In this document: positions 1 through 5,580 of the stretch, piece by piece
Numbering within the stretch: position 1 is the first letter of the stretch
Layout: every line of letters begins with the position of its first letter
Assembly (NCBI GenBank): GCA_002726865.1
Contig: PBSW01000077.1
Span: forward strand, 1 to 11,725
Direction of reading: 5' to 3'
DNA from: Candidatus Bathyarchaeota archaeon
GTDB lineage: Archaea; Thermoproteota; Bathyarchaeia; TCS64
Length of the DNA: 11,725 nucleotides
Made by a program: the position numbers and the translations under genes
Notes under the pieces: generated by a model
What the model was told of the DNA's origin: nothing
Database searches by the model: none
The model's input: only the letters and a program-made list of their open reading frames with translations

Positions 1-1
1 C

Positions 2-343
2 TCTGTGCTCGTTGATGTGCTAGAACATGATTTGGAGAAAGATGTCTACTATGTCTCCTCTGCGTATGGGGCTGGAGCTGATTGGGTAAAGAACATTAAG
101 GTCAATCCTGTTTTCAACGTTCAAATAGGTAGACGACGGTTTAAAGCTAAATCTGAACAAGTATCAGGTCAAAATGGCAGTAAGTTGTTATTTAGGTACA
201 TTGATGAACATAGAGACTATATGAAAGGTCTCTACAAGATGATGGGTATCGATCTAGACGTTCTCTCAACGGAAGAGCTTATGGAAGTGCTAACAAAAGA
301 GATGGTTCTGGCAATTACTCCATCAATGAAAAGAGAGAAGTGA
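2..343 (+). CDS. Deazaflavin (F420)-dependent nitroreductase-family protein, 5' truncated
   Basis: The frame is open to the left edge, so the start lies outside the window; a GTG at 5 is probably internal. The visible ~113 residues match the C-terminal two thirds of the deazaflavin-dependent nitroreductase (Ddn/F420H2-dependent quinone reductase) family: a YYVSSAYG strand, then ADWVKNIKVNP (the family's P/A-x-W-x-x-N-x-x-x-N-P segment), then a strand pair NVQIGRRRFKAK closing the split barrel. The C-terminal helices (from about residue 65) are charged. The family's N-terminal GRKSG phosphate-binding segment is missing because of the window edge. Known members bind F420 or FMN-type cofactors and reduce quinones or nitro compounds; the substrate here cannot be told. 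It ends 75 bases before the MFS gene, which has its own TATA-like box, so co-transcription is uncertain. Confidence 0.72.
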   Translation, partial: SVLVDVLEHDLEKDVYYVSSAYGAGADWVKNIKVNPVFNVQIGRRRFKAKSEQVSGQNGSKLLFRYIDEHRDYMKGLYKMMGIDLDVLSTEELMEVLTKEMVLAITPSMKREK

Positions 344-363
344 TGGAAGCGCACTCATAACCA

Positions 364-370
364 TTATAAG
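364..370 (+). promoter_or_regulatory. TATA-like box for the MFS gene
   Basis: TTATAAG lies in the short AT-rich spacer, about 50 bases before the ATG at 419. Archaeal initiation about 25 bases downstream would give a leader of roughly 25 nt. No Shine-Dalgarno sequence is visible before the ATG. Confidence 0.4.
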
Positions 371-418
371 ATTTCCCCGTGGGTTAGCTAGATAACGCGA
401 AGAAAGACAGTTGGTTTT

Positions 419-1714
419 ATGGGGGAACATCTAGGGATCCAAAATCGTTTCAGCTTTATGACCGGGAATATTGCAGTCCTCACTATGACCCAAGTCCTAG
501 GCAGGTTCTTCAGGAGCATGGTGTTCCCATACGCCAGCCTGTATGTCCTTGCTCTAGGCGGGGGGTCCTCCCAGATCGGGATAATCAACTCCCTACGCCC
601 TCTTGCCGGCCTAGTTATGTTCCCCCTGGCAGGTTACTTCACTGATAGGGCCGGGAGAAAGATTCTCATCGCCCTAGCAGGGTACCTTTCAGCTGCGACA
701 ATGATGCTTTACGTCTTCGCGCCAAGCTGGGAGTGGATTGCACTAGGCGCTTTCCTCCAGGGCTTCATGGTGTTCCAGTTCCCTCCCACCTCCGCGATAA
801 TTGCGGACTCTTTGGCCCCTGAGAATAGGGGGATCGGCGTCGCGACCATGACCACCATAGCCTCGGTCCTAGGGATGTTTAGCCCTTACATCGCGGCCCT
901 CGTGCTCCAGATCTATGATACCGCTCCAGGGATGAGGATCCTTTATGCGCTCCTAGCTGGGGCTGGCGCCGCGGGGGCCACTATCAATCTCAGATTCCTC
1001 GATGAGACCGCCAGGGAAGTCGAAATGGGCCCTCGCTTGAGCGTCTCCCAGATCTTTAGGGATGTCTATGGAGGGATACCCTTGATGCTGCGACAGCTTC
1101 CCGCCCCCTTAAAGGCTCTGGGGGTAGTGATGGTCCTCGGGTTTATGGCCAACGGTGTCGCGTCAAGCTTTTGGGTGGTGTACGTTGTGGAGGAGATCGG
1201 ACTTTCCACAGTGGATTGGGGGCTGATCCTTTTCATCGAGGGCGCCCTTAAGGTCGTCTTTTACATCCCCGCCGGCGTATTGGTGGACAAGTATGGTAGG
1301 GCCAGGTCCCTAATGGCTTCACTCCTTTTTTCTATTATATCTATTCCTATGTTCGTCTTCGCCCGAGGCTTTTACCAGGTGCTGGCGATCCGCCTCGCCG
1401 TTGGGGTTTCCAACGTACTTTTCATCCCCGCCTGTTCAGCACTCATGGCAGATTATGTTCCCCGAGACATCCGTGGGAGAGTGATGGCTGCCTTAGGGAG
1501 GGGCACGGTTATCGTTGGGGCTACAGGGGGAGGGACTGGGGGGCCAGGGGTGGGGTTCCTAATAACCATCCCCTTAATGGTCGCCTCAGTCGCAGGGGGG
1601 ATACTCTACGCTGTGAACCCCATATATCCTTGGCTTTTCCTTGTCTTCACCATCCTGATGTCCTTAGCCGTAACAGGGCTCTACATTCGTGACCCTAAAA
1701 TCGCCGAGATCTGA
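419..1714 (+). CDS. Major facilitator superfamily (MFS) transporter
   Basis: A 431-residue, strongly hydrophobic protein with about 12 predicted membrane helices, the usual MFS length. MFS motif A appears in the loop after helix 2 (GYFTDRAGRK, residues 72-81) and again in the second half after helix 8 (GVLVDKYGRAR, 286-296), as expected from the duplicated 6+6 fold. The loop ADSLAPENRG (~129-138) and its second-half counterpart ADYVPRDIRG (~344-353) are also typical. A charged central loop lies near 195-215. The family moves small solutes by proton-coupled symport or antiport, or uniport; nothing in the sequence identifies the cargo, though the arrangement resembles drug/sugar-type permeases. 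ATG 419 is used; ATG at residue 14 is an alternative that still precedes helix 1. A glycine-rich stretch (GATGGGTGGPG, 367-377) sits in a C-terminal helix boundary. Followed by a T-rich terminator. Confidence 0.9.
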   Translation: MGEHLGIQNRFSFMTGNIAVLTMTQVLGRFFRSMVFPYASLYVLALGGGSSQIGIINSLRPLAGLVMFPLAGYFTDRAGRKILIALAGYLSAATMMLYVFAPSWEWIALGAFLQGFMVFQFPPTSAIIADSLAPENRGIGVATMTTIASVLGMFSPYIAALVLQIYDTAPGMRILYALLAGAGAAGATINLRFLDETAREVEMGPRLSVSQIFRDVYGGIPLMLRQLPAPLKALGVVMVLGFMANGVASSFWVVYVVEEIGLSTVDWGLILFIEGALKVVFYIPAGVLVDKYGRARSLMASLLFSIISIPMFVFARGFYQVLAIRLAVGVSNVLFIPACSALMADYVPRDIRGRVMAALGRGTVIVGATGGGTGGPGVGFLITIPLMVASVAGGILYAVNPIYPWLFLVFTILMSLAVTGLYIRDPKIAEI

Positions 1715-1761
1715 CAAAGACCCGGCGCGCGCCTCTTACGAGAAAGATTGTAAAGGTCTTA

Positions 1762-1780
1762 AAAAAGATAATTTTTTCTT
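1762..1780 (+). terminator. T-rich terminator after the MFS gene
   Basis: An A6 run and a T6 run separated by five bases, then TTCTT, about 50 bases past the MFS stop. Archaeal RNA polymerase terminates at such U-tracts. A second T8 run at 1919-1926 could be a back-up. Confidence 0.4.
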
Positions 1781-1941
1781 CTAAATGTTAGTGTACGCAG
1801 GGAGTTTTTGTTAAAATGCGGAGTTAGACCTTAGATTAAATACCCTGGCTTTAAGAGAACAATCATGTGATGTATTTTTACACGTTATAGTGACAAATTA
1901 CACCATCGCGCGCAATAGTTTTTTTTAGGAACTTTTTTCCA

Positions 1942-1968
1942 TTATAAGCTCAAAGCTCGTACTTTGAG
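1942..1968 (+). promoter_or_regulatory. TATA-like box abutting a 7-bp dyad (possible operator)
   Basis: TTATAAGC (1942-1949) is followed at once by the perfect inverted repeat CTCAAAG-(6)-CTTTGAG (1949-1955 and 1962-1968). A dyad between the TATA box and the expected start of transcription (~1970) is a common position for archaeal repressor sites. It could equally be an RNA hairpin at the start of a long panE leader. Confidence 0.3.
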
Positions 1969-2040
1969 GGATCATAGACGCCTATATTAACGAGGTGCTC
2001 AATCTTGATGAAGTTAATGCTGGAGATGGTAGGGGAGCAT

Positions 2041-2081
2041 TCATAAAAAGAGGGGGTATTTGAAGTTTAACGACCGTTAAA
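2041..2081 (+). promoter_or_regulatory. panE TATA-like box with palindromic operator candidate
   Basis: TCATAAAAAG (2041-2050) lies about 27 bases before the centre of the inverted repeat TTTAACG-AC-CGTTAAA (2066-2081, 7-bp perfect arms). The repeat would cover the expected transcription start. The same half-sites occur in the cysK/regulator intergenic region (5047-5059). Confidence 0.4.
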
Positions 2082-2144
2082 ATATCAGGTTTTACAAAAG
2101 TCATTATCCTGGGAGCTGGGGCTATAGGCAGTTATTACGGCTAC
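2064..2144 (+). other. In-frame N-terminal coding extension of panE without a canonical start
   Basis: The panE frame is open from 2064 (after TGA at 2061) to the first ATG at 2145. It encodes TKVIILGAGAIGSYYGY, which is the conserved beta1-GxGxxG-alphaA NADPH-binding segment of ketopantoate reductases. No ATG, GTG or TTG exists in frame here. By family alignment the start should fall near 2094 (codon ACA). ATA at 2082 is the nearest rare-start candidate. A TTG at 2060 with an upstream GAGGGGG would connect only through a +1 shift at CGT-TAA (2075-2080). Confidence 0.6.
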
Positions 2145-2987
2145 ATGCTCTCACGGAAAATGGACGTCCTCCTCATAGGCAGGCAGAGACATATTGATGC
2201 CATTAAGTCCCGGGGCTTGGAACTTACTGGGGCGATCGATGGGGTCTTTGACTTAGACGTCTCAACTGAGATCAGAGGCAACCTAGGGGACTCATTAATA
2301 ATTCTCACAACTAAGGCCTATGACATAGAGAAAACAATTAATAAAATCAGGGGAGTCCTTAGGTCCAATACAACAATCTTGGTTTTGCAGAACGGTCTTG
2401 GTAATGAGGACCTGGTTCAAGCTTTAGTTGGCCCGGAGGTTGATGTGATAAGGGGGCTTGTCTCAACTGGGGTGGAGTTTCTATCCCCTGGGCGGATCGA
2501 GGTTAAGTTGGTCAGAGACACCGTGCTTCCCAAGACAGCCAAAAGTGAAAAGATAGAGCGGCTTTTCACTTCGTGCGGCCTTCAGGTCCGGCTATCAGAG
2601 CGGATGGACACAGAGATTTGGAGGAAACTAACTATGAATTGCGTTATCAATCCCCTCAGCGCCCTGTTCTGTATGCCCAGCACGGAGATAGCGGTCGATG
2701 GTCTGAGGGAGGTCAGGAAGAGCATCGTGGATGAGTGTATAAGGGTCGCCGAAAGGGAAGGAGTCAACCTCGATGGTGATTTAGAGGGGGAGATCTCAAG
2801 GGCTGCAGCCTCTTACTCTAATCTCTCATCGATGTGCCAGGACATCATGAAGGGACGGAAGACCGAGATAGATTTCCTAAACGGAAAGATAAGCGAACTG
2901 GGACGGAGACATAAAGTGCCTACGCCTGTCAACGATGTCTTCATCTTACTGATTCAGTTCATGCGCGCGCGTTATATAGCAATGTAG
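2145..2987 (+). CDS. panE: 2-dehydropantoate 2-reductase (ketopantoate reductase)
   Basis: Reduces 2-dehydropantoate to pantoate with NADPH in the cytoplasm, a step toward pantothenate and coenzyme A. Coordinates use the first ATG, but this would cut off the Rossmann GAGAIG motif encoded just upstream in the same frame; with that extension the protein is about 300 residues, the normal size. Family features from ATG 2145: LTTKAYD (54-60), QNGLGN (82-87), catalytic lysine in WRKLTMN (K161, N165), SSMCQD (228-233) and TEIDFLNG (E241), which in this family binds substrate. The C-terminal helical domain is complete, ending at TAG 2985-2987. All catalytic positions are kept, so the missing start looks like a non-canonical start, a recent lesion or a sequence error rather than old decay. 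Preceded by a TATA box and palindrome. Confidence 0.85.
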   Translation: MLSRKMDVLLIGRQRHIDAIKSRGLELTGAIDGVFDLDVSTEIRGNLGDSLIILTTKAYDIEKTINKIRGVLRSNTTILVLQNGLGNEDLVQALVGPEVDVIRGLVSTGVEFLSPGRIEVKLVRDTVLPKTAKSEKIERLFTSCGLQVRLSERMDTEIWRKLTMNCVINPLSALFCMPSTEIAVDGLREVRKSIVDECIRVAEREGVNLDGDLEGEISRAAASYSNLSSMCQDIMKGRKTEIDFLNGKISELGRRHKVPTPVNDVFILLIQFMRARYIAM

Positions 2988-3393
2988 ACCCGAACAAGGT
3001 GGGCCTGTGGCGCGCACGCGACCTACTTGGCGCAGGTCACAAGCCTGTTTTAGGGTATCTTAATATAGTCTCAATAATGATGCGCACCCGATAAAGTCAA
3101 ACTATAAGTCCTATTGACCTCCAGAAGTGGCACGTGGCCCTCCATCCCGCTCCTAGACCATGTGCGACGCAGAACATTTTGAAATTCAACCTCAAGGTTC
3201 TAACGTTTAAACACAAAAAGAGGCTTAAAAGCAACCACTTTTTCGAATAAATCAATCTAATTCAAAGAACCTATATACATATTAGAGAGAATAAACGCGT
3301 GTGATAAAAAACTCAAACACACACAATAACGACTAAAGTCTTGTGAGATAATACACAATATTCTAAAACCCTCAAGTTTGATGTGTGATACTG
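2988..3393. other. AT-rich non-coding spacer before the small orphan gene
   Basis: No ORF with coding character. Visible elements: GGCGCGCACGCG (3009-3020), a weak 5-bp hairpin GACCT/AGGTC (3020-3038), a TATA-like GCTTAAAAGC palindrome (~3224-3233), another TATA-like stretch CTATATACAT (3271-3280), an 8-base direct repeat GTGTGATA (3299-3306 and 3383-3390), and an inverted repeat TTGTG-N8-CACAA (3341-3358). The last 150 bases are strongly AT-rich. No structured RNA was recognised. Confidence 0.5.
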
Positions 3394-3735
3394 ATGAAGG
3401 ATGAGCTCAAAAAAGACTTAGAGGAGTCGAAAAGGGTTCTCGAGAGCTATAAATGGTACGGACAGATGGTCACTGACGCCATTAATGCCTTGGAAGAAGT
3501 AGAGCGATATCTAATCTATCCCTCAGAGGAAAGACAAGTGCAAGTCAAGGAGATCTTAGTTCAGATGAAAAACCAGATAGGTCCATACAAAGACTTTGTG
3601 CCGCAGGTTGTAAGAACTGTTGATAAAGTTCTCGAATGGTTGAGTACCCCTAAGAACTCTCTAGAGAAAGCAGGCGTTACGCTTGATTCACACGAGCGAG
3701 ATATAGATAAAAAAGATAAAAACACGGAGATTTAG
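3394..3735 (+). CDS. Small helical protein of unknown function
   Basis: I do not recognise a family. The 113-residue product (ATG 3394; an in-frame GTG at 3385 is the other option) is hydrophilic, with no cysteine, signal peptide or membrane segment. It looks mostly helical: a charged N-terminal helix (KDELKKDLEESKRVLESY, 2-19), a second helix to ~40, a third from ~46 to 60, then a proline-bounded helix (QVVRTVDKVLEWL, 71-83), and a disordered, lysine/aspartate-rich tail (DIDKKDKNTEI). A small adaptor or regulatory helical bundle is possible, but no function can be given. It stands alone between AT-rich spacers, with a TATA-like TTCTAAAAC (~3361-3369) about 27 bases upstream of the ATG, consistent with a leaderless message. 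Followed by a T-rich stretch. Confidence 0.6.
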   Translation: MKDELKKDLEESKRVLESYKWYGQMVTDAINALEEVERYLIYPSEERQVQVKEILVQMKNQIGPYKDFVPQVVRTVDKVLEWLSTPKNSLEKAGVTLDSHERDIDKKDKNTEI

Positions 3736-3765
3736 TCTCTTCACGGCAAGAATTTATTTTATCTG

Positions 3766-3778
3766 TTCTTTTTCTTTT
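3766..3778 (+). terminator. T-rich terminator after the small orphan gene
   Basis: TTCTTTTTCTTTT about 30 bases past the stop codon, typical of archaeal oligo-U termination. No hairpin is seen. Confidence 0.35.
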
Positions 3779-3896
3779 ACCAGTCTACTGAAATGTACAG
3801 AACCTTTTTGGGTTATGTTTTACTAATTTTATAAAGTTTGTTTGGATTGGGGATTCTTGAGCACTAAGCCTGTTTTTCGCGCGCGTCCAATAAACT

Positions 3897-3903
3897 AAAA
3901 AAA
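3897..3903 (-). terminator. Oligo-T terminator of the tRNA-Ile gene
   Basis: An A7 run on the + strand, read as T7 on the minus strand, about 24 bases past the encoded CCA. Confidence 0.45.
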
Positions 3904-3929
3904 GCTTGTAAAGTGAACTTGAGGAGTGG

Positions 3930-4004
3930 TGGGCCCGATGAGATTTGAACTCATGATCTTTCGATTATCAGTCGAACGCTTTAACCATCCTAAGCCACGG
4001 GCCC
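3930..4004 (-). tRNA. tRNA-Ile (anticodon GAU), CCA encoded
   Basis: On the minus strand all arms fold: a 7-bp acceptor (GGGCCCG with CGGGCCC), D stem GCTT/AAGC, anticodon stem TTCGA/TCGAA with loop CTGATAA (anticodon GAT), a 5-base variable region, T stem ATGAG/CTCAT with loop TTCAAAT, and discriminator A. No intron. The three bases after the discriminator (3927-3929) read CCA, so the 3' end is genomically encoded, unlike the tRNA-Leu gene in this window. A TATA box lies upstream and a T7 run downstream, indicating a single-gene unit. Confidence 0.97.
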
Positions 4005-4031
4005 AGCCGTACAACCATTGATATCAATCCC

Positions 4032-4041
4032 CTTTTTAAAT
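4032..4041 (-). promoter_or_regulatory. TATA box of tRNA-Ile
   Basis: On the minus strand TTTAAAAAGG is centred about 32 bases before the first tRNA base, placing initiation a few bases upstream of the mature 5' end. Confidence 0.5.
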
Positions 4042-4075
4042 TATTATCCGACTAGGCGGGATCGGGGCCATCTGG

Positions 4076-4106
4076 AAAACTTGCCTCAGTCTGACTGAGG
4101 CAAGTT
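4076..4106 (-). terminator. 14-bp perfect hairpin plus U4 overlapping the cysK stop codon
   Basis: Arms AACTTGCCTCAGTC (4078-4091) and GACTGAGGCAAGTT (4093-4106) are exact reverse complements around one base, a 29-bp palindrome. In cysK mRNA the hairpin begins in the last six sense codons and contains the TGA (4086-4088) in its 3' arm; TTTT follows directly (4079-4076). It looks like a bacterial-style intrinsic terminator or an mRNA 3'-end stabiliser, unusual for an archaeal gene. Confidence 0.55.
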
Positions 4107-5015
4107 GCTGCTATAGAAATCGGTGCTTAGATACTTCATCCCGTCATCGGGAAGTATAGCGACTATTTTCTTTCCCTTTCCTAGACTTTTCGCCTTTTGC
4201 AGCGCAATGTGGAGAATTGCTGCTGCGCTCATCCCCACCAGTAAGCCCTCTTCCTTTGCAGCTCCCCTTGCTACGGCTTTCACAGCGGGGTGGTCATCAT
4301 CAGAAAGACTTACGATCTCGTCGAATCCTTCTGGCCGGAATAGCTGGGTCGGGTTAGGCTCGTTGGGATTCCGCAGCCCTGGGATGGAGCTGCCCTTTTT
4401 GGATGTGACTCCTATTACTTGGATGGATCGTTTGAATCCTTTTACTCTCAAGGAGATCCCCGCGCCGGTTCCCCCAGTGCCTATGCCGGTGACGACCATG
4501 TTAAAATCCCCGCCTGTCTGTTTGATTATCTCCTGCCCCGTGGTCTGGTAGTGGGCCAGGATGTTAGCGGGGTCCCTGAATTGGTTGATGTCTATATATT
4601 TTTCTGGGTTCTCCTCCAAAAGGCTTCGCTTCATCTCAATGGCCCCCCCCGTCCCCCTCTCTGCTGGGCTGAGTACCAGGTCGGCCCCATATGCCCTAAT
4701 GAGCTTCCTTCTTTCTTCGCTAGTCCTCTTGGACATCACGATTGTTATCTTGTATCCCTTAGCCGCGGCGATCATGGCTAGGGCGATGCCCGTATTTCCC
4801 GAGGTCGCCTCGAGAATTGTCTTATCCTTGTCGAGGGATCCAGCAGCTTCAGCGTATTCGATGAGGTACTTTGCAATCCTGTCCTTGATAGAGCCGCCGG
4901 CGTTGAAGCTTTCTAGCTTGACTATAACCTCTGCATCGCAGGGTCCCGTGATCCCGTTGATCCTGAGGAGGGGAGTGTCTCCTATCAGGTCAGTGATGCT
5001 GTTGGCGATGACCAT
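4086..5015 (-). CDS. cysK: Cysteine synthase family PLP enzyme (O-acetyl- or O-phosphoserine sulfhydrylase)
   Basis: A 309-residue fold-type II PLP enzyme of the CysK/CysM/CBS family, of normal length. PLP lysine K44 is in GGSIKDR (40-46). The substrate-carboxylate loop is TSGNTG (71-76). The PLP-phosphate glycine loop is GIGTGGTG (177-184). The QFRDPANILAHYQTTG segment (145-160), GMSAAA (261-266) and LPDDGMKYLST near the C-terminus (288-298) are all typical. It makes L-cysteine from an activated serine and sulfide in the cytoplasm. Some archaeal members prefer O-phosphoserine; the sequence does not decide between substrates. ATG 5015 fits the family start (xxITDLIGDTPLL). It is transcribed divergently from the HTH regulator across 78 bases that contain a palindrome, suggesting control by that protein. 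The 3' end carries the long hairpin described separately. No heme-binding or CBS domains, so not a cystathionine beta-synthase of the eukaryotic type. Confidence 0.93.
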   Translation of the reverse strand: MVIANSITDLIGDTPLLRINGITGPCDAEVIVKLESFNAGGSIKDRIAKYLIEYAEAAGSLDKDKTILEATSGNTGIALAMIAAAKGYKITIVMSKRTSEERRKLIRAYGADLVLSPAERGTGGAIEMKRSLLEENPEKYIDINQFRDPANILAHYQTTGQEIIKQTGGDFNMVVTGIGTGGTGAGISLRVKGFKRSIQVIGVTSKKGSSIPGLRNPNEPNPTQLFRPEGFDEIVSLSDDDHPAVKAVARGAAKEEGLLVGMSAAAILHIALQKAKSLGKGKKIVAILPDDGMKYLSTDFYSSNLPQSD

Positions 5016-5030
5016 TCAACTACTCCGATA

Positions 5031-5071
5031 TTAAACCGTTTTTTTCTTAACGGCGTTAAACATATAAGCTT
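5031..5071. promoter_or_regulatory. Divergent cysK/regulator promoter with palindromic operator candidate
   Basis: On the + strand CATATAAGC (5061-5069) lies about 29 bases before the regulator's ATG at 5094, fitting a leaderless message. On the minus strand the same box reads GCTTATATG and could drive cysK with a ~27-base leader; TTTAATAT (minus, ~5028-5035) is an alternative but sits very close to the start. The palindrome TTAACG-G-CGTTAA (5047-5059) lies beside this box. A further half-site, CCGTT (5036-5040), pairs with AACGG (5049-5053) across 8 bases. Confidence 0.5.
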
Positions 5072-5093
5072 TACCTCAGTAATCTCAGGTGAA

Positions 5094-5519
5094 ATGAAGC
5101 CCCCCTGCATGATGGTGGTCCAATACATCCTTCCTGCCCTCCGGGTAGAGGTAGCTAAGGAACTATTCGAGGACTTCAGCCTCAAGAAAGCTGACATCGC
5201 GAGGAAGATGGATGTCACCCCCGCAGCGGTCACTCAGTACCTAAAAGGGACAAGGGGAGACGAGGCCTCGGGTCTTATAAAAAGATCTGATAAGGTGATG
5301 GGGATCATCACCGATATTGCGAGGGATATGGTCAACAAGGAGTCTCCAGCGGATATGCTCCTTATGAAGCTTTGCAAGGCCTGCCTCTCCGTCAGGAGTG
5401 AGAGGCTGATGTGCGAGATCCATATGGATTCAATGCCCAGCCTCAAGGAGCTGGATACCTGCGCATGCTCTCTGGGCCTCGTTGGCTGGAACGATGAACC
5501 CGAGATTGAAGCCAAGTAG
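5094..5519 (+). CDS. HTH transcriptional regulator with C-terminal Cys/His cluster (COG2522-like)
   Basis: 141 residues. After an N-terminal MKPPC and a helix (LRVEVAKELFED) comes a Cro/XRE-type helix-turn-helix, roughly residues 28-51 (KKADIARKMDVTPAAVTQYLKG), with the arrangement seen in archaeal predicted regulators of the COG2522 type. The C-terminal half holds C94-x2-C97-x9-C107-x2-H110 and then C123-x-C125; with C5 there are six cysteines. This is a plausible zinc or iron-sulfur site, so redox, iron or sulfur sensing is a reasonable inference, not shown. ATG 5094 is 25-30 bases from a TATA box, consistent with leaderless translation. Divergent from cysK with a shared palindrome, so autoregulation and cysK control are likely. 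The MBL gene follows after 61 bases. No effector domain other than the Cys/His region is visible. Confidence 0.82.
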   Translation: MKPPCMMVVQYILPALRVEVAKELFEDFSLKKADIARKMDVTPAAVTQYLKGTRGDEASGLIKRSDKVMGIITDIARDMVNKESPADMLLMKLCKACLSVRSERLMCEIHMDSMPSLKELDTCACSLGLVGWNDEPEIEAK

Positions 5520-5540
5520 ATTCGTCTCATTTTAGGCATA

Positions 5541-5578
5541 GCTTAAACCCTCGGGTACTCCTTTTACGGTATTACCGT
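5541..5578 (+). promoter_or_regulatory. MBL-gene TATA box and start-site palindrome
   Basis: GCTTAAAC (5541-5548) precedes a perfect 13-bp palindrome, ACGGTA-T-TACCGT (5566-5578), whose centre is ~27 bases from the box centre and which ends just before the ATG at 5581. The same box-to-palindrome distance is seen at panE. Confidence 0.4.
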
Positions 5579-5580
5579 TG

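Larger units (their letters stand above)
1715..2063. other. Non-coding spacer between MFS and panE
   Basis: No credible ORF. It holds a perfect GGCGCGCGCC palindrome (1724-1733), the A/T terminator region, a T8 tract (1919-1926), a CGCGCGC tract (1907-1913), TATA-like boxes at 1942-1949 and 1982-1989, a 7-bp inverted repeat (1949-1968), and a third TATA-like box at 2041-2050 closest to panE. No tRNA or snoRNA-like fold was recognised. Confidence 0.55.

Noticed and set aside
2001..2046. C/D-box-like TTGATGA and a 12-codon ATG frame
   Set aside because: No D box (CTGA) at suitable spacing and no sign that the short frame is conserved.
3041..3876. 11-base repeat AAGCCTGTTTT at 3041 and 3866
   Set aside because: Matches of this length are expected by chance in a window of this size.
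4123..5034. Plus-strand open frames opposite cysK
   Set aside because: They mirror the cysK codons, have low-complexity or unfamiliar sequence, and cysK carries all family motifs.
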